From Histomonas meleagridis (taxonomy: Eukaryota; Parabasalia; Tritrichomonadida; Dientamoebidae): a stretch of DNA of 64,000 nucleotides. Below are positions 8,581 through 19,217 of the stretch, piece by piece; the first letter of the stretch is position 1; each line of letters starts with the position of its first letter. The position numbers were made by a program, and so were the translations under genes. The stretch is taken from positions 868,001 through 932,000 of the forward strand of contig WSYJ01000138.1 of assembly GCA_020186115.1 (NCBI GenBank), given 5' to 3'. Under the pieces are notes generated by a model that did not search any database, was not told where the DNA came from, and saw only the letters and a list, made by a program, of their open reading frames with translations.

Positions 8581-11500
8581 TCAACCAAAAAGTCTAAAGT
8601 TTTTAGTAAGTTTAGGTAAATGAATCTCATTTTGTTCTTCTATTTCTACCCTATTTAACCATTTTCTACATTTTATTAGTAAATTATTTCTTTCTTCTAA
8701 AATTATTTGTTGTTCTTCTTGAGTCATTCCTGTATTTTCTATTTGTTGTTGTTCCTGTTTATTATTTTGTTGTTCTTTATGATTATTATTTATTTGTTCT
8801 TCTCGTTGTTCTTCTTGATTATTATTTTGTTGTTCTAGATATTTATTTTGTTGTACCTCTTGATTATTTGGTTGTTCTTGTTGAATGACTCTTTGATCTT
8901 GATTTTGTATAATAATATTATTATTTCTATTAATTTCTCCATTAATTTGTTGATTAATAATAATATTTCTATAATTGAAGTGATTATTATTGTTATCATC
9001 TGTTGATTGTTCTTGAACTTTAATTTCATTCTCAATCTCATCAATTTGTTCTTGTAACAGGATTCTAAATTTTGTGGATTTAATTTTAATCTTTTGTTTT
9101 GGGATAATTGTTCCTTTTATTCTTGAATCACTATGCATTGAAGATGCATGTAATTTTAAGTTTCCTTCATTAGCTGTAATTGTCTTTTTGCAATAACCAC
9201 ATAATAAACCATTTCTTTCTTTCATTAATTCTTTAATATTTGGTGTTCTATTAACTTGATTTATCCAATATTTTTTAATAGTCGCCCAAACCCATCCTAT
9301 TTCTGATTTTTTATCAACTATATATTTGTGTTTGGTTTTCATATGTGAAGAAAATGAACCCTGATTCATAGTAAAATAATCACAATTTGGACAGAATCAA
9401 AAATAAAGATTCTTATGATAACTCTGATGTTGGTCTTGTAAATTAACTTGTTCCCAATAACTTTCTCTTATACTTAAAAAGTTTAAAAATTCTAACATTG
9501 TACAACCTGGAAATGTTTTATTATGTACTTGTTTCTCATGATATTTCAAATGAGGTACACATGTAAATGCTTCTCCATCTCCTTGTGTACATACAAAAGG
9601 TCCTAAACCTGGCCAAATTTTTTCGAATGCTATAATATTTGAAATTGGTATTTCGAATCTATTATTATTGCACATGAATAAGTTCTCGTTTAAATCTTTA
9701 TTCTTTCATTTATTAATTATTAATTTAATTTCTTCTCTAGTATTCGCATATCTAATATCATTTAATAAATTTTCTGGTGTTAAATCTTCTTCATCATTAA
9801 TATTATTATTATTTCCATTATTGTGATTATTATTATTATTTAAATTGATGTTATTGATTTGATTTTGAATTTGATTTTCTTGTGGTATATTATTGTTATT
9901 GAATCCTAATAATGTAATATTTGAGTTTAGTTGATTTTGATTATTATTGTTATTTTGATTTTGAGTTTCGTTATTATTTAGATTCATATTGATATTAATA
10001 TTTGGTAAACTATAGTTTGATATTAAAAAATTGATATCTTTTTCTACAAATTTAATTTTTGGTATTTCTATAATTTGTTCATTAACTCTAATTTGTGGAA
10101 TATTAAATGGTACAATTTCTTTATTGTAATACGGAATAGAAATATTAATATTTTGTACTTGATTTTGATTATTTGGTATTAAAATATTAATATTTTGTAT
10201 TTGATTTTGATAATTTGGAATATTAACTAAAAAATTTTCTTGATTGTATTGAGATATTGGTATTGTATAATTATGTGAATTTTGTTGGTAATTCGGTATG
10301 TCTATTTTGTAATCTATTTGTTAATAATTAGGTATTGGAATTACATAGTTTTTTGTTTGTTTCTCATACTCTGGTATTTTAATAGGTACCAATTCTTTCT
10401 TAAATTTAGGAATTGGTATTAAATAATTTTCTTTATTAATTTCAAAATCAGGAATTGTAATTAACATGTCTTCTTTATTGTAATAAGGTATAACGACATT
10501 AATTTCTTCATTATTGATTTTGAAGTCTGGAATATCAATAATTTTTTTTTCAACTTTTACTACTGGTAAATCACAATTTATGTTTTTCTGTGTAATAGAG
10601 AAATTAAAAACATTAACATTAACTGGATATTGTTTAACTTGTGTAACATGAGAAATGTTTTTATTTGGTCTAATTTTATTATTCAAGAATTATAATGTGT
10701 CAGGTCTGATTGATAATGTTCTATTTATAATTCGGAAAGTATCTGGTGGTAAAATTAAACCTCGATAAAAACATATATTTGGGATCTCAATATTAATGTT
10801 ATTTTGTTCGATAATTAATATCGAATATAAAAAATCAATTCCAGTAAAATCTTTGTTTTCATAATGTTTATTAATCAAATAAATTTCTCTCCGAGCATCT
10901 GGATTAATATTATCGAATATTCCAAAATCAACTTGTGTTTTTAATAAATTTAATGCTGTCGGTAATTTTCCGTAAGTTTTTGTCCATGAAAAGATTAACG
11001 TCCAAAATAACCCGACGGTTTGTAAAAAATTTATAATTATTTCTAAACTGTGGTCTCGATTTATATGGTTGATTAATTCAAAATTGTCAGAAATAATTTT
11101 ATAACGATTTGGAAACGGACAGAATCTTTTATAATATTTTGATTTCATGATATATTTGTTTTTAGTCAATAATCTTTGTATGATTCTTCCGTGAAAGAGT
11201 AATTCTTGATTAGGGTCAATACCATGTTCATCTGAAAAATGTTCTGATAGTATTTGAAAATCTTCTGTGAAAAAATTACATTCTGGAACTAATGAACAAC
11301 AAAATGGTTCGGGTAATGGAATTTCACGAAATTCATTTAATTTGAATAATTGAAAAATTGGGGAATTTAAAAAATTATAAATTAATAAATTTTGTTGTAA
11401 CCAAATGTTAGGCTTTGGTATTTGTTTCTTGATTGCTTTGCTAATAATTCTTTTAATTTCTACTTTGTTGGGAAAATCTTCATTAATTATATAATTTTGT

Positions 11501-11832
11501 AAAAAGTTTTGTAATGTTCGATCTGTAATAATTTCTTTGTTATTTCTGTGATAATTTTCATTAATATTTCATTTATTAGTCTTATCTTGTAATACATGGT
11601 CGAACTTTAGAATATAAATATCTTCATAATTATTCGTAATTAAAGATTCGTTTTCTGTTGATCATAATTCAAATGTATGATCCTCTATTCCTGTAAAATT
11701 GTTCGTCTGAAGTTTTGAATTTCCAAATAATCTATCTTATGAAAATTCGAATTTTGAGAAAAGTATATCATTCGATTTCTCTCCATGTAACGGAGCTAAA
11801 GGCGAATCCTCAGCAAAAATAGAACTCCCCAT
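8581..11832 (-). pseudogene. C2H2 zinc-finger protein frame with seven internal stops
   Basis: One minus-strand frame can be followed from ATG 11832 to the stop at 8581 (about 1,083 codons). It is interrupted by stops at 11737 (TAA), 11662 (TGA), 11569 (TGA), 10690 (TAA), 10321 (TAA), 9706 (TGA) and 9397 (TGA), with no frameshift. In order it holds a finger with C-x12-H-x4-H (VPEC...HFSDEH), a second finger that lost its second cysteine (CPFPNR...HINRDH), and a segment FWTLIFSWTKTYGKLPTALN. These are followed by a proline-poor repeat region of IPIPxY/IPNYxxN units (10640-10000) and an Asn/Gln-rich stretch. Then comes a diverged finger (CTQGDG...HEKQVH), a good finger (CPNC...HMKTKH) spanning the 9369 position, and a last one (CGYC...HASSMH), ending in a Gln-rich tail. 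No reverse transcriptase or transposase is visible. I do not recognise the family; a decayed mobile-element protein is my best guess. Confidence 0.7.
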
Positions 11833-11833
11833 C

Positions 11834-11843
11834 AAAAAAAAAA
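11834..11843 (-). terminator. Pol III T-run after tRNA-Lys
   Basis: Ten thymines on the minus strand begin two bases after the tRNA discriminator, a strong RNA polymerase III stop. Confidence 0.8.
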
Positions 11844-11845
11844 TC

Positions 11846-11918
11846 CACCTTCGACGGGATTCGAACCCGCAACCCCAGGATTAAAAGTCCTATGCTCTAA
11901 CCGTTGAGCTACGAAGGT
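11846..11918 (-). tRNA. tRNA-Lys(UUU)
   Basis: A 73-nt cloverleaf on the minus strand. The acceptor stem ACCTTCG pairs with CGAAGGT and the discriminator is G. The D-arm is GCTC...GAGC with an A-box TAGCTCAACGG. The anticodon loop is CTTTTAA, giving UUU. The variable loop is GGGTT, and the T-arm GCGGG-TTCGAAT-CCCGT carries a perfect B-box. There is no intron and no encoded CCA. A T-run terminator follows. The zinc-finger frame starts 14 bases past its 3' end, and a 17-base copy of its D/anticodon region lies inverted at 12061. Confidence 0.95.
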
Positions 11919-12236
11919 TTACGATTCTTCTTCAAATTTTGATCTTATAATATGAATCTGTAATATGAGACCGATCGATTTTGAATGTCAAACAAAGATA
12001 GCCTCAAAAAGGATTCTTAAAATAAAAATTGTTAACAAATGAGAAGAAATCCGAAAAAATGGTTAGAGCATAGGACTGTCATTAACAATTGTTAATTTTG
12101 ATTTTTTATCTCAGCATCAAACTGTGATTGGGGGTTAACGATAAATTTGAACTCAAATAAATTTACAACATAAAATGACATTTCAGAAAAATTCAATTCA
12201 GTCGTTTTCAAAAATCACTTCACTTTTTTGTAGAAA
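11919..12236. other. Intergenic with tRNA and actin-flank fragments
   Basis: Positions 12061-12077 are 17 of 17 identical to the tRNA-Lys D-arm/anticodon-stem region, on the opposite strand. From 12082 to 12146 the sequence resembles the actin 3' flank at 8061-8106, including TTAACGATAA. TCACTT initiator-like sites lie about 10-25 bases before the ATG at 12237. Confidence 0.6.
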
Positions 12237-12755
12237 ATGGGCGAAAATGAAAATGATTTGATCTCGAAAATGATCAACGACTTTACTCAGAACAGGGAAG
12301 CGTCGGACCATGTTCGGTATGCTTTTGAGCATCGAATGCTTCCGATGTTAGTTGAGCAAGACGAGGACGGGAAGTTTATAAAAAGCCTTCTTGAACTCCA
12401 GGGTCAAATCTTATACCATTTGATGTCTGAGCTTTGCCAAGTTAAAGGCATTGAAATGCCTTATTCACCTAACGATTATGATGTTACTCGCACCCAAGTT
12501 TCTGATGATAAATTTTTTGTAACGCTAACAATGCCTGAGCCGTTGAAGATGCCACATTGTCGTAGAGTTTATATTCTTCTGAATAATGATTTCTCCCAAA
12601 AAAAATATATCACAGTCGAAAAAGATATGTTTACCACTGACTTTATGTGCGGATGGGACATGAGTGATGGCCAAGTAAAACACAATAATTATGGCCCCTC
12701 TCCAGAAAACATCCAAGATGAAATTGAAAAGGTGAAGACTCTCTTTTGGGATTAA
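12237..12755 (+). CDS. Unknown 172-residue protein
   Basis: A soluble, acidic protein of 172 residues without signal peptide or membrane segment. The N-terminal half is helical (SKMINDFTQNREASDHVRYAFEHRMLPML). The C-terminal half contains a TRTQVSDDKFFVTLTMPEP strand region and a conserved-looking WDMSDGQVKHNNYG segment, ending KTLFWD. I recognise no family. Its codon use and an initiator TCACTT directly upstream support it as a real gene. It reads away from the tRNA and zinc-finger block. Confidence 0.65.
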   Translation: MGENENDLISKMINDFTQNREASDHVRYAFEHRMLPMLVEQDEDGKFIKSLLELQGQILYHLMSELCQVKGIEMPYSPNDYDVTRTQVSDDKFFVTLTMPEPLKMPHCRRVYILLNNDFSQKKYITVEKDMFTTDFMCGWDMSDGQVKHNNYGPSPENIQDEIEKVKTLFWD

Positions 12756-13642
12756 CCGCAAGTAAACATTTCAAAAAGTATATATGTATCAATCCGAGTA
12801 TTTTTCTGATTTAAATAATTTTTGCAATAAATTATATGAATAATAATTACCCACAACTAAAATTAAATCCCTTTGACAGTTTTAGAGATATTTCATTTTA
12901 ATTAAAATTTAAATTGAATCCATGAATGTGGATCCAATAAATTTTCCAAATACATATTGGAACAGTAAAAATGTTTGCTTAAGTTAATCATTACTTATAT
13001 TTTTTTGGTTTACATAAATATTATAACAAATACTTAATTAAATATTTTCCCATGAACTCATTCCTTATACAAAATCCTTTAAATGACTTACAATAATTTG
13101 ATGATATAAAAGATTGCCATAAAAAGCGAAAAGAATTTTTTGTTGTTAACAAGCTTTAGGGTGCCGTTTATTGACATTGCATAAACTTTTCAAAAATGTT
13201 GTAAAAGATTTGGCGCCATTTTATACTTTTTATTTTTTTGCCTTCATTAATTTTTGGCAAAAAATGCATTAAATGCACAAATACCAAGCAAAAATATTTA
13301 TTCAAAATAAACTATAATTTGGTGTTATTATAATTTGCTTTCTGATTTGATTTTCAATAAAAATTATTCAAAAAATCATAATGTGAATTTGAAATATTTT
13401 TTCCCCATAATTTTGCTTATATTCTTTTTAATTTTCTTTCAAAATCGAATAAGTTTGATGAGAATTTCTGCGTCAAAAAATTAATATTTAAAACGGAATA
13501 TTAAAATCGTTTTTCATTGGATAAAAACTAAAGAGAATGGTTTTCAAAAAATCTTTCCATAAATCCATTCAAAATATTTTCAGTCAAATGCCGCCATATC
13601 GTAATTAACGTATTCTTTTGTAGGGACCAAATTTAATCGAAA
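12756..13642. other. Intergenic, no gene seen
   Basis: Nearly 900 bases of AT-rich sequence between two same-strand genes. No ORF of note is present. A TTAACGTA sequence lies near 13605, about 35 bases before the next ATG. Confidence 0.6.
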
Positions 13643-14983
13643 ATGTCTGATACAATCAACTTTCTAGAGCGCGTTAACTCTGAGTTTGAACGCAGCTTTG
13701 CTATTGCATCAGAGATTGCGAATGAAATGGGGTGTTATGATGAAAGCCTTAAAGGCGCCAAACGTGTTTTTAATTATAATCCAAACTCAGAATTTATCCT
13801 AGATTTATTTCCACAATTTGCACCAATAATAGAAGGAATTACAAAGTTAGTTGGCGAATACGGAAATAAACTTAAAGAAGATTCGAAAAACCCTGATATC
13901 TGGACAACTTTAGGATGCTGTTATTTGACCCTTGGTGATTTTCCCAACGCCTTTGCACTTTACTCACATGCAAAGCGTGTTTTACCAGATCAAACAGATC
14001 CTAATTTTTGGTATGCAATGGGTATAGTTTATGGACATTACAAATACATAGATCATTCCCGTGATGCCTTTGTCAAAGTCATTCAAACCTCTCCTGGTTT
14101 TGTTTACATTAACGACATTAATTTTCGACTCGGAATATTATATCGTTCAAAAGGTCAATATGACCATTCCATAGTTTATTTTCAGAAAGCCATTCAATAT
14201 TCACCCAATGGCCTTACAGCCCAAGATGTTCTTATGCAAATAGCATATACACATCAACTCAATCGAAATCCTACACAAGCCCAAGAAATCTATCAGAGCA
14301 TCAATGCTGAGTATCCTAACAGTCAACCATTTCTTCAGCAGTATTGTTTGTTTCTATTTTTGCAATCTAATGGCACAGATTTTAGTCAACTTTATCCATA
14401 TCTTAGTCATGCTCTTTCATTATATCCCAATGACATTACTCTTTTACTTATTGCTGCTCGTATAGCTATGCGATGTGATGACATTGCAACGGCATATGAA
14501 CATTTTAAGTATTGCATTGACTTTTGTAACGACTCATCATCATTTTGGTGCGGATTAGGCGTTTTATATTATCGGAATGATCAAATTGATGATGCGAGTG
14601 TAGCGTTCCAAAAGGCGATTAATATAAATAATGGATCGATTGAAGGAATGCTAAACTTTGGACTGACATATGAGCGAAGAGGCGATTTCGCAACCGCACA
14701 GAAGATTTATAGTATGGGACAACAACAGTTCCCTGATAAGACTGTCTTCAATGAAAGAATTAACACATTAATGGCATTCCAAAGACCGGGAAACAGAAAA
14801 CAACAAATGTGTCATCAGTTGGTAGATATTGATGATTCAAAGTTTATACCTTCTGCTACAGAAATGTTTAGTAACGATTACTTGGCGGCTGTGCCAAAAT
14901 TGCCGCTGGAATGCTTCGGAATTGGTGATGAAGCCCAAAAATTCCATCAACTGTCAACATATCCAAAATCATTTTTTAAATAA
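13643..14983 (+). CDS. TPR co-repressor, Cyc8/Ssn6-like
   Basis: A 446-residue protein made almost wholly of tetratricopeptide repeats (about residues 70-385). The segment NPDIWTTLGCCYLTLGDFPNAFALYSHA, the DPNFWYAMGIVYGHYKYIDHSRDAF repeat and YINDINFRLGILYRSKGQYDHSIVYF match the spacing and wording of Cyc8/Ssn6 and UTX TPR arrays, including the long insertion around the second and third repeats. Ssn6 joins Tup1 as a general transcriptional co-repressor in the nucleus. The protein has no Gln-rich tail like the yeast one and no JmjC domain like UTX. Another nuclear TPR scaffold is possible, but the Ssn6-type repeat grammar is clear. Confidence 0.72.
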   Translation: MSDTINFLERVNSEFERSFAIASEIANEMGCYDESLKGAKRVFNYNPNSEFILDLFPQFAPIIEGITKLVGEYGNKLKEDSKNPDIWTTLGCCYLTLGDFPNAFALYSHAKRVLPDQTDPNFWYAMGIVYGHYKYIDHSRDAFVKVIQTSPGFVYINDINFRLGILYRSKGQYDHSIVYFQKAIQYSPNGLTAQDVLMQIAYTHQLNRNPTQAQEIYQSINAEYPNSQPFLQQYCLFLFLQSNGTDFSQLYPYLSHALSLYPNDITLLLIAARIAMRCDDIATAYEHFKYCIDFCNDSSSFWCGLGVLYYRNDQIDDASVAFQKAININNGSIEGMLNFGLTYERRGDFATAQKIYSMGQQQFPDKTVFNERINTLMAFQRPGNRKQQMCHQLVDIDDSKFIPSATEMFSNDYLAAVPKLPLECFGIGDEAQKFHQLSTYPKSFFK

Positions 14984-15434
14984 ATATCAATTTTTTGACT
15001 AAATTTAACATAGCATGAACTCATAGAGAAAACTGAAAATATAATTAACAGAGATGCAAACGAAATGTTGAAGCAAATGCATTTTAGCTTTTATTTGATT
15101 TGCCAAGATAATATCTTTTCTAGTTATCTATGTATTTGTTTATATTATACCAATATAAATGTAATGTTAAAAAAATTTTATAACATTTTTTGCATATACC
15201 AAATTTCATAAATTGCAAAATGTTTTGCTCAAATGTTTTCAATTATAATGAAAACAGGTTATAACATACACGACCTTGAAGAAAGCCATTATAATTTTTG
15301 ATGTTACCAGGAAACTGTTACCACAGAAAAAAGATATCGTCACTCTGAAACTCCCAACGATTGGTTGTAGAACAGAATTTAATCCGCCGATAGCAGTTCT
15401 GACATGACGGTTATGTCTGACACTTTTTTGTTCG
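14984..15434. other. Intergenic with MYB-element-like site before the mutase gene
   Basis: AT-rich; no gene. ACGGTTA at 15407-15413 lies 22 bases before the next ATG and matches the MYB-type element that recurs upstream of genes in this window. Confidence 0.5.
15407..15413 (+). promoter_or_regulatory. MYB-element-like ACGGTTA
   Basis: This heptamer, 22 bases before ATG 15435, is shared with positions upstream of several other genes here (60501, 61686, 58224, 38366). It fits a MYB recognition element. Confidence 0.35.
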
Positions 15435-16838
15435 ATGACTGCTCCTGCAGGAACCCTTATGCTTTCTATTTCCGGTATCCGTGGTATTGTCGGCGATTCC
15501 CTTACACCAGAAATTGTTACTCGCTATGTCGCTTCTTTTGCTGAATTACAGTTAACCAAGAATAAAGGAAAATTATTCATCCTTGGCTACGACACACGCC
15601 CTGCCGTAGAATGGATCAAACACATTGTTATGGGAACTCTTCTTGCCTATGGCGTCGATGTTCTTGATATTGGCGTTGTTCCAACTCCAACTGTTCAATT
15701 AATTGTTCAAGATAGGAACGCAGCAGGTGGAATCATCGTTACAGCATCACACAACCCTCAAATGTGGTGCGGTCTTAAGTTTGTTGAGTATACAGGAATC
15801 TTTTTAGATCAAAAAGGATGTGATAATTTATTCTCAGAAAAGCAAATCAAATATGCTCCCCACGATGGCCTTGGAAAGCTTTCTCAATGGGATGGAGCCA
15901 TTCAGTTCCATATCGACAAGATATCCAAACTTCCATATATCAATGTAGATAAGATTCGATCCCAGAAATTCAAGGTTGCTGTTGATACGATCAATGGTGC
16001 AGGATCACTTGCCATTCCTCAAATCCTCAAATTCTTTGGATGCGAAATAACTGAATTAAATACAGAACCAACAGGAATCTTTGCTCATACACCAGAGCCA
16101 ATTCCAGAAAACTTGATGCAACTCCGCGAAGCCTCTAAAGGCCTTGACATTGGGATTGCTGTTGATCCAGATTCTGATCGATGTGTTTTAATTGATGAAA
16201 AAGGTGATCCTTTAGTTGAAGAATACACATTGGCATTAGCTGTTCACCTTCTTTTATCCAAATTTGGTGTCAAAGCACCAGTTTGTCGTAATACTTCAAC
16301 ATCTCGAGCAATTGATGACATCTGTACAATGAATGGAGTCGACTGCTATGGTACAGCCATTGGTGAGGTTAATGTTGCCGTAAAGATGCTTGAAGTAAAA
16401 TCAATAATTGGTGGTGAAGGAAATGGTGGCGTTATGCTTGAGCCAATCCACATTGGAAGAGATGCTCTTGTAGCTGTTGCTCTTGTTCTTCAGTTGTTTG
16501 CCATGGAACGTGAATCTAATCCCAATATAAAGATTTCAGAGGTTAAAGGCGCTTTACCTCAATGGAGAATATCAAAGATGAAGATAGAACTTGACCCAAG
16601 GTGTCCAATTTCTAAAATAATTGAGCAATGGAAGGAAAACATCAAAAAACAATACGGGGAGACCGTTAAATTAAATGAAGTCGACGGTTTAAGGGTGGAC
16701 CATAAGGACTGGTGGGTCCACGTAAGGAAATCAAACACTGAACCTGTCGTAAGAGTCATTGGTGAAGGACATACACAAGGAGAGGCTGATATGGTCTGTA
16801 AGAAAGTATATGATGAGTTCCAGCAATTAATGAAGTAA
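15435..16838 (+). CDS. Alpha-D-phosphohexomutase (phosphoglucosamine/phosphomannomutase type)
   Basis: A 467-residue enzyme that moves a phosphate between C1 and C6 of a hexose phosphate. The four family signatures are intact: SISGIRGIVGDSLTPE at the N-terminus; the catalytic phosphoserine loop TASHNP (Ser about 105); the metal loop DPDSDRC (about residue 246); GEGNGGVM for sugar recognition; and the phosphate-binding loop RKSNTEPVVRVIGEG near the C-terminus. The length is that of the bacterial/archaeal group (about 450), not of the 550-residue eukaryotic phosphoglucomutase. The SISGIRG entry resembles Bacteroidetes GlmM-like enzymes, so ancient lateral transfer is plausible but unproven. Whether glucosamine, mannose or glucose phosphate is the substrate cannot be told by eye. 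It is probably cytosolic, as no targeting signal is seen. Confidence 0.88.
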   Translation: MTAPAGTLMLSISGIRGIVGDSLTPEIVTRYVASFAELQLTKNKGKLFILGYDTRPAVEWIKHIVMGTLLAYGVDVLDIGVVPTPTVQLIVQDRNAAGGIIVTASHNPQMWCGLKFVEYTGIFLDQKGCDNLFSEKQIKYAPHDGLGKLSQWDGAIQFHIDKISKLPYINVDKIRSQKFKVAVDTINGAGSLAIPQILKFFGCEITELNTEPTGIFAHTPEPIPENLMQLREASKGLDIGIAVDPDSDRCVLIDEKGDPLVEEYTLALAVHLLLSKFGVKAPVCRNTSTSRAIDDICTMNGVDCYGTAIGEVNVAVKMLEVKSIIGGEGNGGVMLEPIHIGRDALVAVALVLQLFAMERESNPNIKISEVKGALPQWRISKMKIELDPRCPISKIIEQWKENIKKQYGETVKLNEVDGLRVDHKDWWVHVRKSNTEPVVRVIGEGHTQGEADMVCKKVYDEFQQLMK

Positions 16839-17489
16839 AAAGTCTTTAAAATTTTTTTGATTGAAATGTTCACACTTTGATTTGATTTATATTCGCAATG
16901 GCAATTGTAATTATAAGTCTCTCACAATGACTCTTGTTAAGTGGTGTTTGATCTCAATTTTTAATCCATCCATGATAATTTTGCTTTGATGAGCATTATT
17001 TTTAACCAAAATAATAAATGTTTACCAGATAAAAACATTTAATTTTTATCATACTCGTTTAAAATGGCGGTGTTATCCTATGATTGCTGTATCAATTTTA
17101 TTAAAATTACTATTTGTCGAATGAATAATCTTATAATGTTATTGAAACATTCATTTCTTTCATTCCATATGCATGTTTTAACTGTATTTAGTATAAAATA
17201 TCAAGCTTATTTAACCTTCAGGCACGACATACTTGACAATAATACAGCCATTATTGTAAAAATGTAATATCCATTTATTGAATTAATAATAATTGATTCA
17301 TATACAATGCCAAAATGATGAACTTTTTCCAATTTCATGTATATGAAAACGATCATCAAACATCTCTTTTATTGAATGTTCATGTAGTGTAGTTAAACAA
17401 ATTTTTGCACAATCATCTTTTGAGCACATATTTATAAATATCATTTAATTGATATGAAATGACAAAGAAAATAAAAAGAAAATTCAATT
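16839..17489. other. Convergent intergenic, no gene seen
   Basis: About 650 bases between the 3' ends of the mutase and TRAPPC11-like genes. A 67-codon frame at 17064 has no features that support it. Confidence 0.6.
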
Positions 17490-19217
17490 TTATTTCATTT
17501 GCTCATTATTTTCAATTACACGAACATTAACATTTGCATCCCAAATCATTACTTTGTTCTTGTCAACCAGGAACAGCGGCACTTGAACTGTTCCGATTTT
17601 ATTTGGACAAAACGTAACATTTACATTTTGTGTTTCTCCTTCTTTCAAATTTAACTCGACATTATGTTCGCCAACAATGGAAAACCCATTACTTTCTGAA
17701 AGTATTAAATCCGCATCAATTGAATTTAAGCATTCAATTTTTAGTGTAATTTGACTTTGTTTGTTCGCTTCGACTTCCTCAGGTGCTACGATAGAGACAT
17801 TGACAAACTTTGTTTCGATTTTGATTTGAGGCATTTCGAATGAATACTTCAGTGGTTCATCATAGCCTTCAACTTCATATGTGATCTCATAGCGACCTAG
17901 AGGCCCATCTACTGCAGTATCTGTTAGTTCGATAAAGATAGCGGTAGTAAAAGCTTCGCTTGAAAGGATATTAAGAGGTAAATCAAAGTCAACTGGATCA
18001 AGTGAAACACCTTCTGACGGCAGTGCTTTGAGATCAGTTATTGTGGAAGAACTAGGAAGGTTATATTCAAATGTGATAACTAAAATAAATTTATGATTTC
18101 GAGATAAAGTAGGTTGTGTTTTAAGAGAAATTGGATACCTATCTTCACCGAATAATTTAAAACTAATAAAGAAAGGAATCCAAAAAATAATGTTAATCGT
18201 TTCATTAAACTCTGAGGTTACAGAATCAGCTTCAATTGACCAATTAAGCCTTACAGAAGTTTCCTGTTTTTTATTTGATCTTGCCCTGAAAATATGTTCA
18301 ATTGAAGAATCGGGTTCTTTGATTTCAATTTTCGGCGGTTCAATAAAAGTGACAGTTCTATCGGCTTCAACTGACAAAATTAATGAACTTGCAGATTTCG
18401 GGATACCGCTTATTAAAAGCTTGATAGGATAATCTGCATTTACGACGCCGAAGTCTGGCTTTACAATGTGAAGATCACATTCGGAATCATATGGAAGAAT
18501 AGTGGATTCTGGAAATCCAATAAGATAGAATTTGGTTAATTCAATAGTAATTTGGCCAATAATAAAAGAAATTGATTTTATAGTCATTTTCCCTGGTTTT
18601 CGAATCGTAATTGGAATTTTTGCAATAAAATTGGTTTCAGAGTTTGTAAAATTAATTTCATTTCCGAGAGAAAGCCTTTGAATACCGCACTGAGAGTGTT
18701 CAGCTAGAACAGTGAAGTCTTTTATTTGGCAATTGCAATTGAGATTGGAAAATACTTTAAGAAGAATAGAAGAGTCTTTACTTGGTGGGAAGGTTGGACT
18801 CTCAAATCCAAGTTTAAAATCGAAGGGAACTCCAGAATCTTCTGTAATTTCAAGTTTGATTTCGCAATTTAAATTTGAAAGTTGTTGTATGAAATTTTCT
18901 TCTATTTTAGATGTGATATACCTCCTGTAAAGTGGAGAAATACATTTAAGTGTATATTTTATACATTTTTCTGTATTTCCTATTTCTTTATAAAGTAAAA
19001 TCAAAATTTCGGATATAGCTGCTGCAAGCGGATGGAAGTTTCCTAAAGCATATGATTCTTTGTATTTTTCAAGTGTATCAATTGCAGATTCGATGGAATC
19101 AACATTTAATTCTGTTTTAACAAAATCAGCTGAAAATTTATCACCACCTTCATTGTATGTTGTGAGGATTTTGTTTAGAATAAACCCAAAATTATTCAGT
19201 TGTCCATCATTTTGCAT
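17490..19217 (-). CDS. TRAPP complex subunit 11-like (foie gras/gryzun) protein
   Basis: A 575-residue protein. The N-terminal 120 residues form helical repeats like the end of the foie-gras domain (LGNFHPLAAAISEILILLYKEIGN, KCIKYTLKCISPLYRR). The remainder is a series of beta-sandwich domains; the last reads VNVSIVAPEEVEANKQSQITLKIECLN..., as in the gryzun C-terminus of TRAPPC11. TRAPPC11 acts in ER-to-Golgi membrane tethering. The protein is about half the usual length, so it may be a minimal form, and TRAPPC9/13-type relatives are possible. The start is taken at ATG 19217; the longer frame begins with TTG, and a TCACAT initiator lies between the two, about 25-35 bases upstream of this ATG. 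Confidence 0.6.
   Translation of the reverse strand: MQNDGQLNNFGFILNKILTTYNEGGDKFSADFVKTELNVDSIESAIDTLEKYKESYALGNFHPLAAAISEILILLYKEIGNTEKCIKYTLKCISPLYRRYITSKIEENFIQQLSNLNCEIKLEITEDSGVPFDFKLGFESPTFPPSKDSSILLKVFSNLNCNCQIKDFTVLAEHSQCGIQRLSLGNEINFTNSETNFIAKIPITIRKPGKMTIKSISFIIGQITIELTKFYLIGFPESTILPYDSECDLHIVKPDFGVVNADYPIKLLISGIPKSASSLILSVEADRTVTFIEPPKIEIKEPDSSIEHIFRARSNKKQETSVRLNWSIEADSVTSEFNETINIIFWIPFFISFKLFGEDRYPISLKTQPTLSRNHKFILVITFEYNLPSSSTITDLKALPSEGVSLDPVDFDLPLNILSSEAFTTAIFIELTDTAVDGPLGRYEITYEVEGYDEPLKYSFEMPQIKIETKFVNVSIVAPEEVEANKQSQITLKIECLNSIDADLILSESNGFSIVGEHNVELNLKEGETQNVNVTFCPNKIGTVQVPLFLVDKNKVMIWDANVNVRVIENNEQMK

Noticed and set aside
8581-11832. An alternative genetic code (TGA as Trp, TAA as Gln) for the zinc-finger frame
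   Set aside because: The same frame uses TGG and CAA many times and all neighbouring genes use TAA and TGA as stops.
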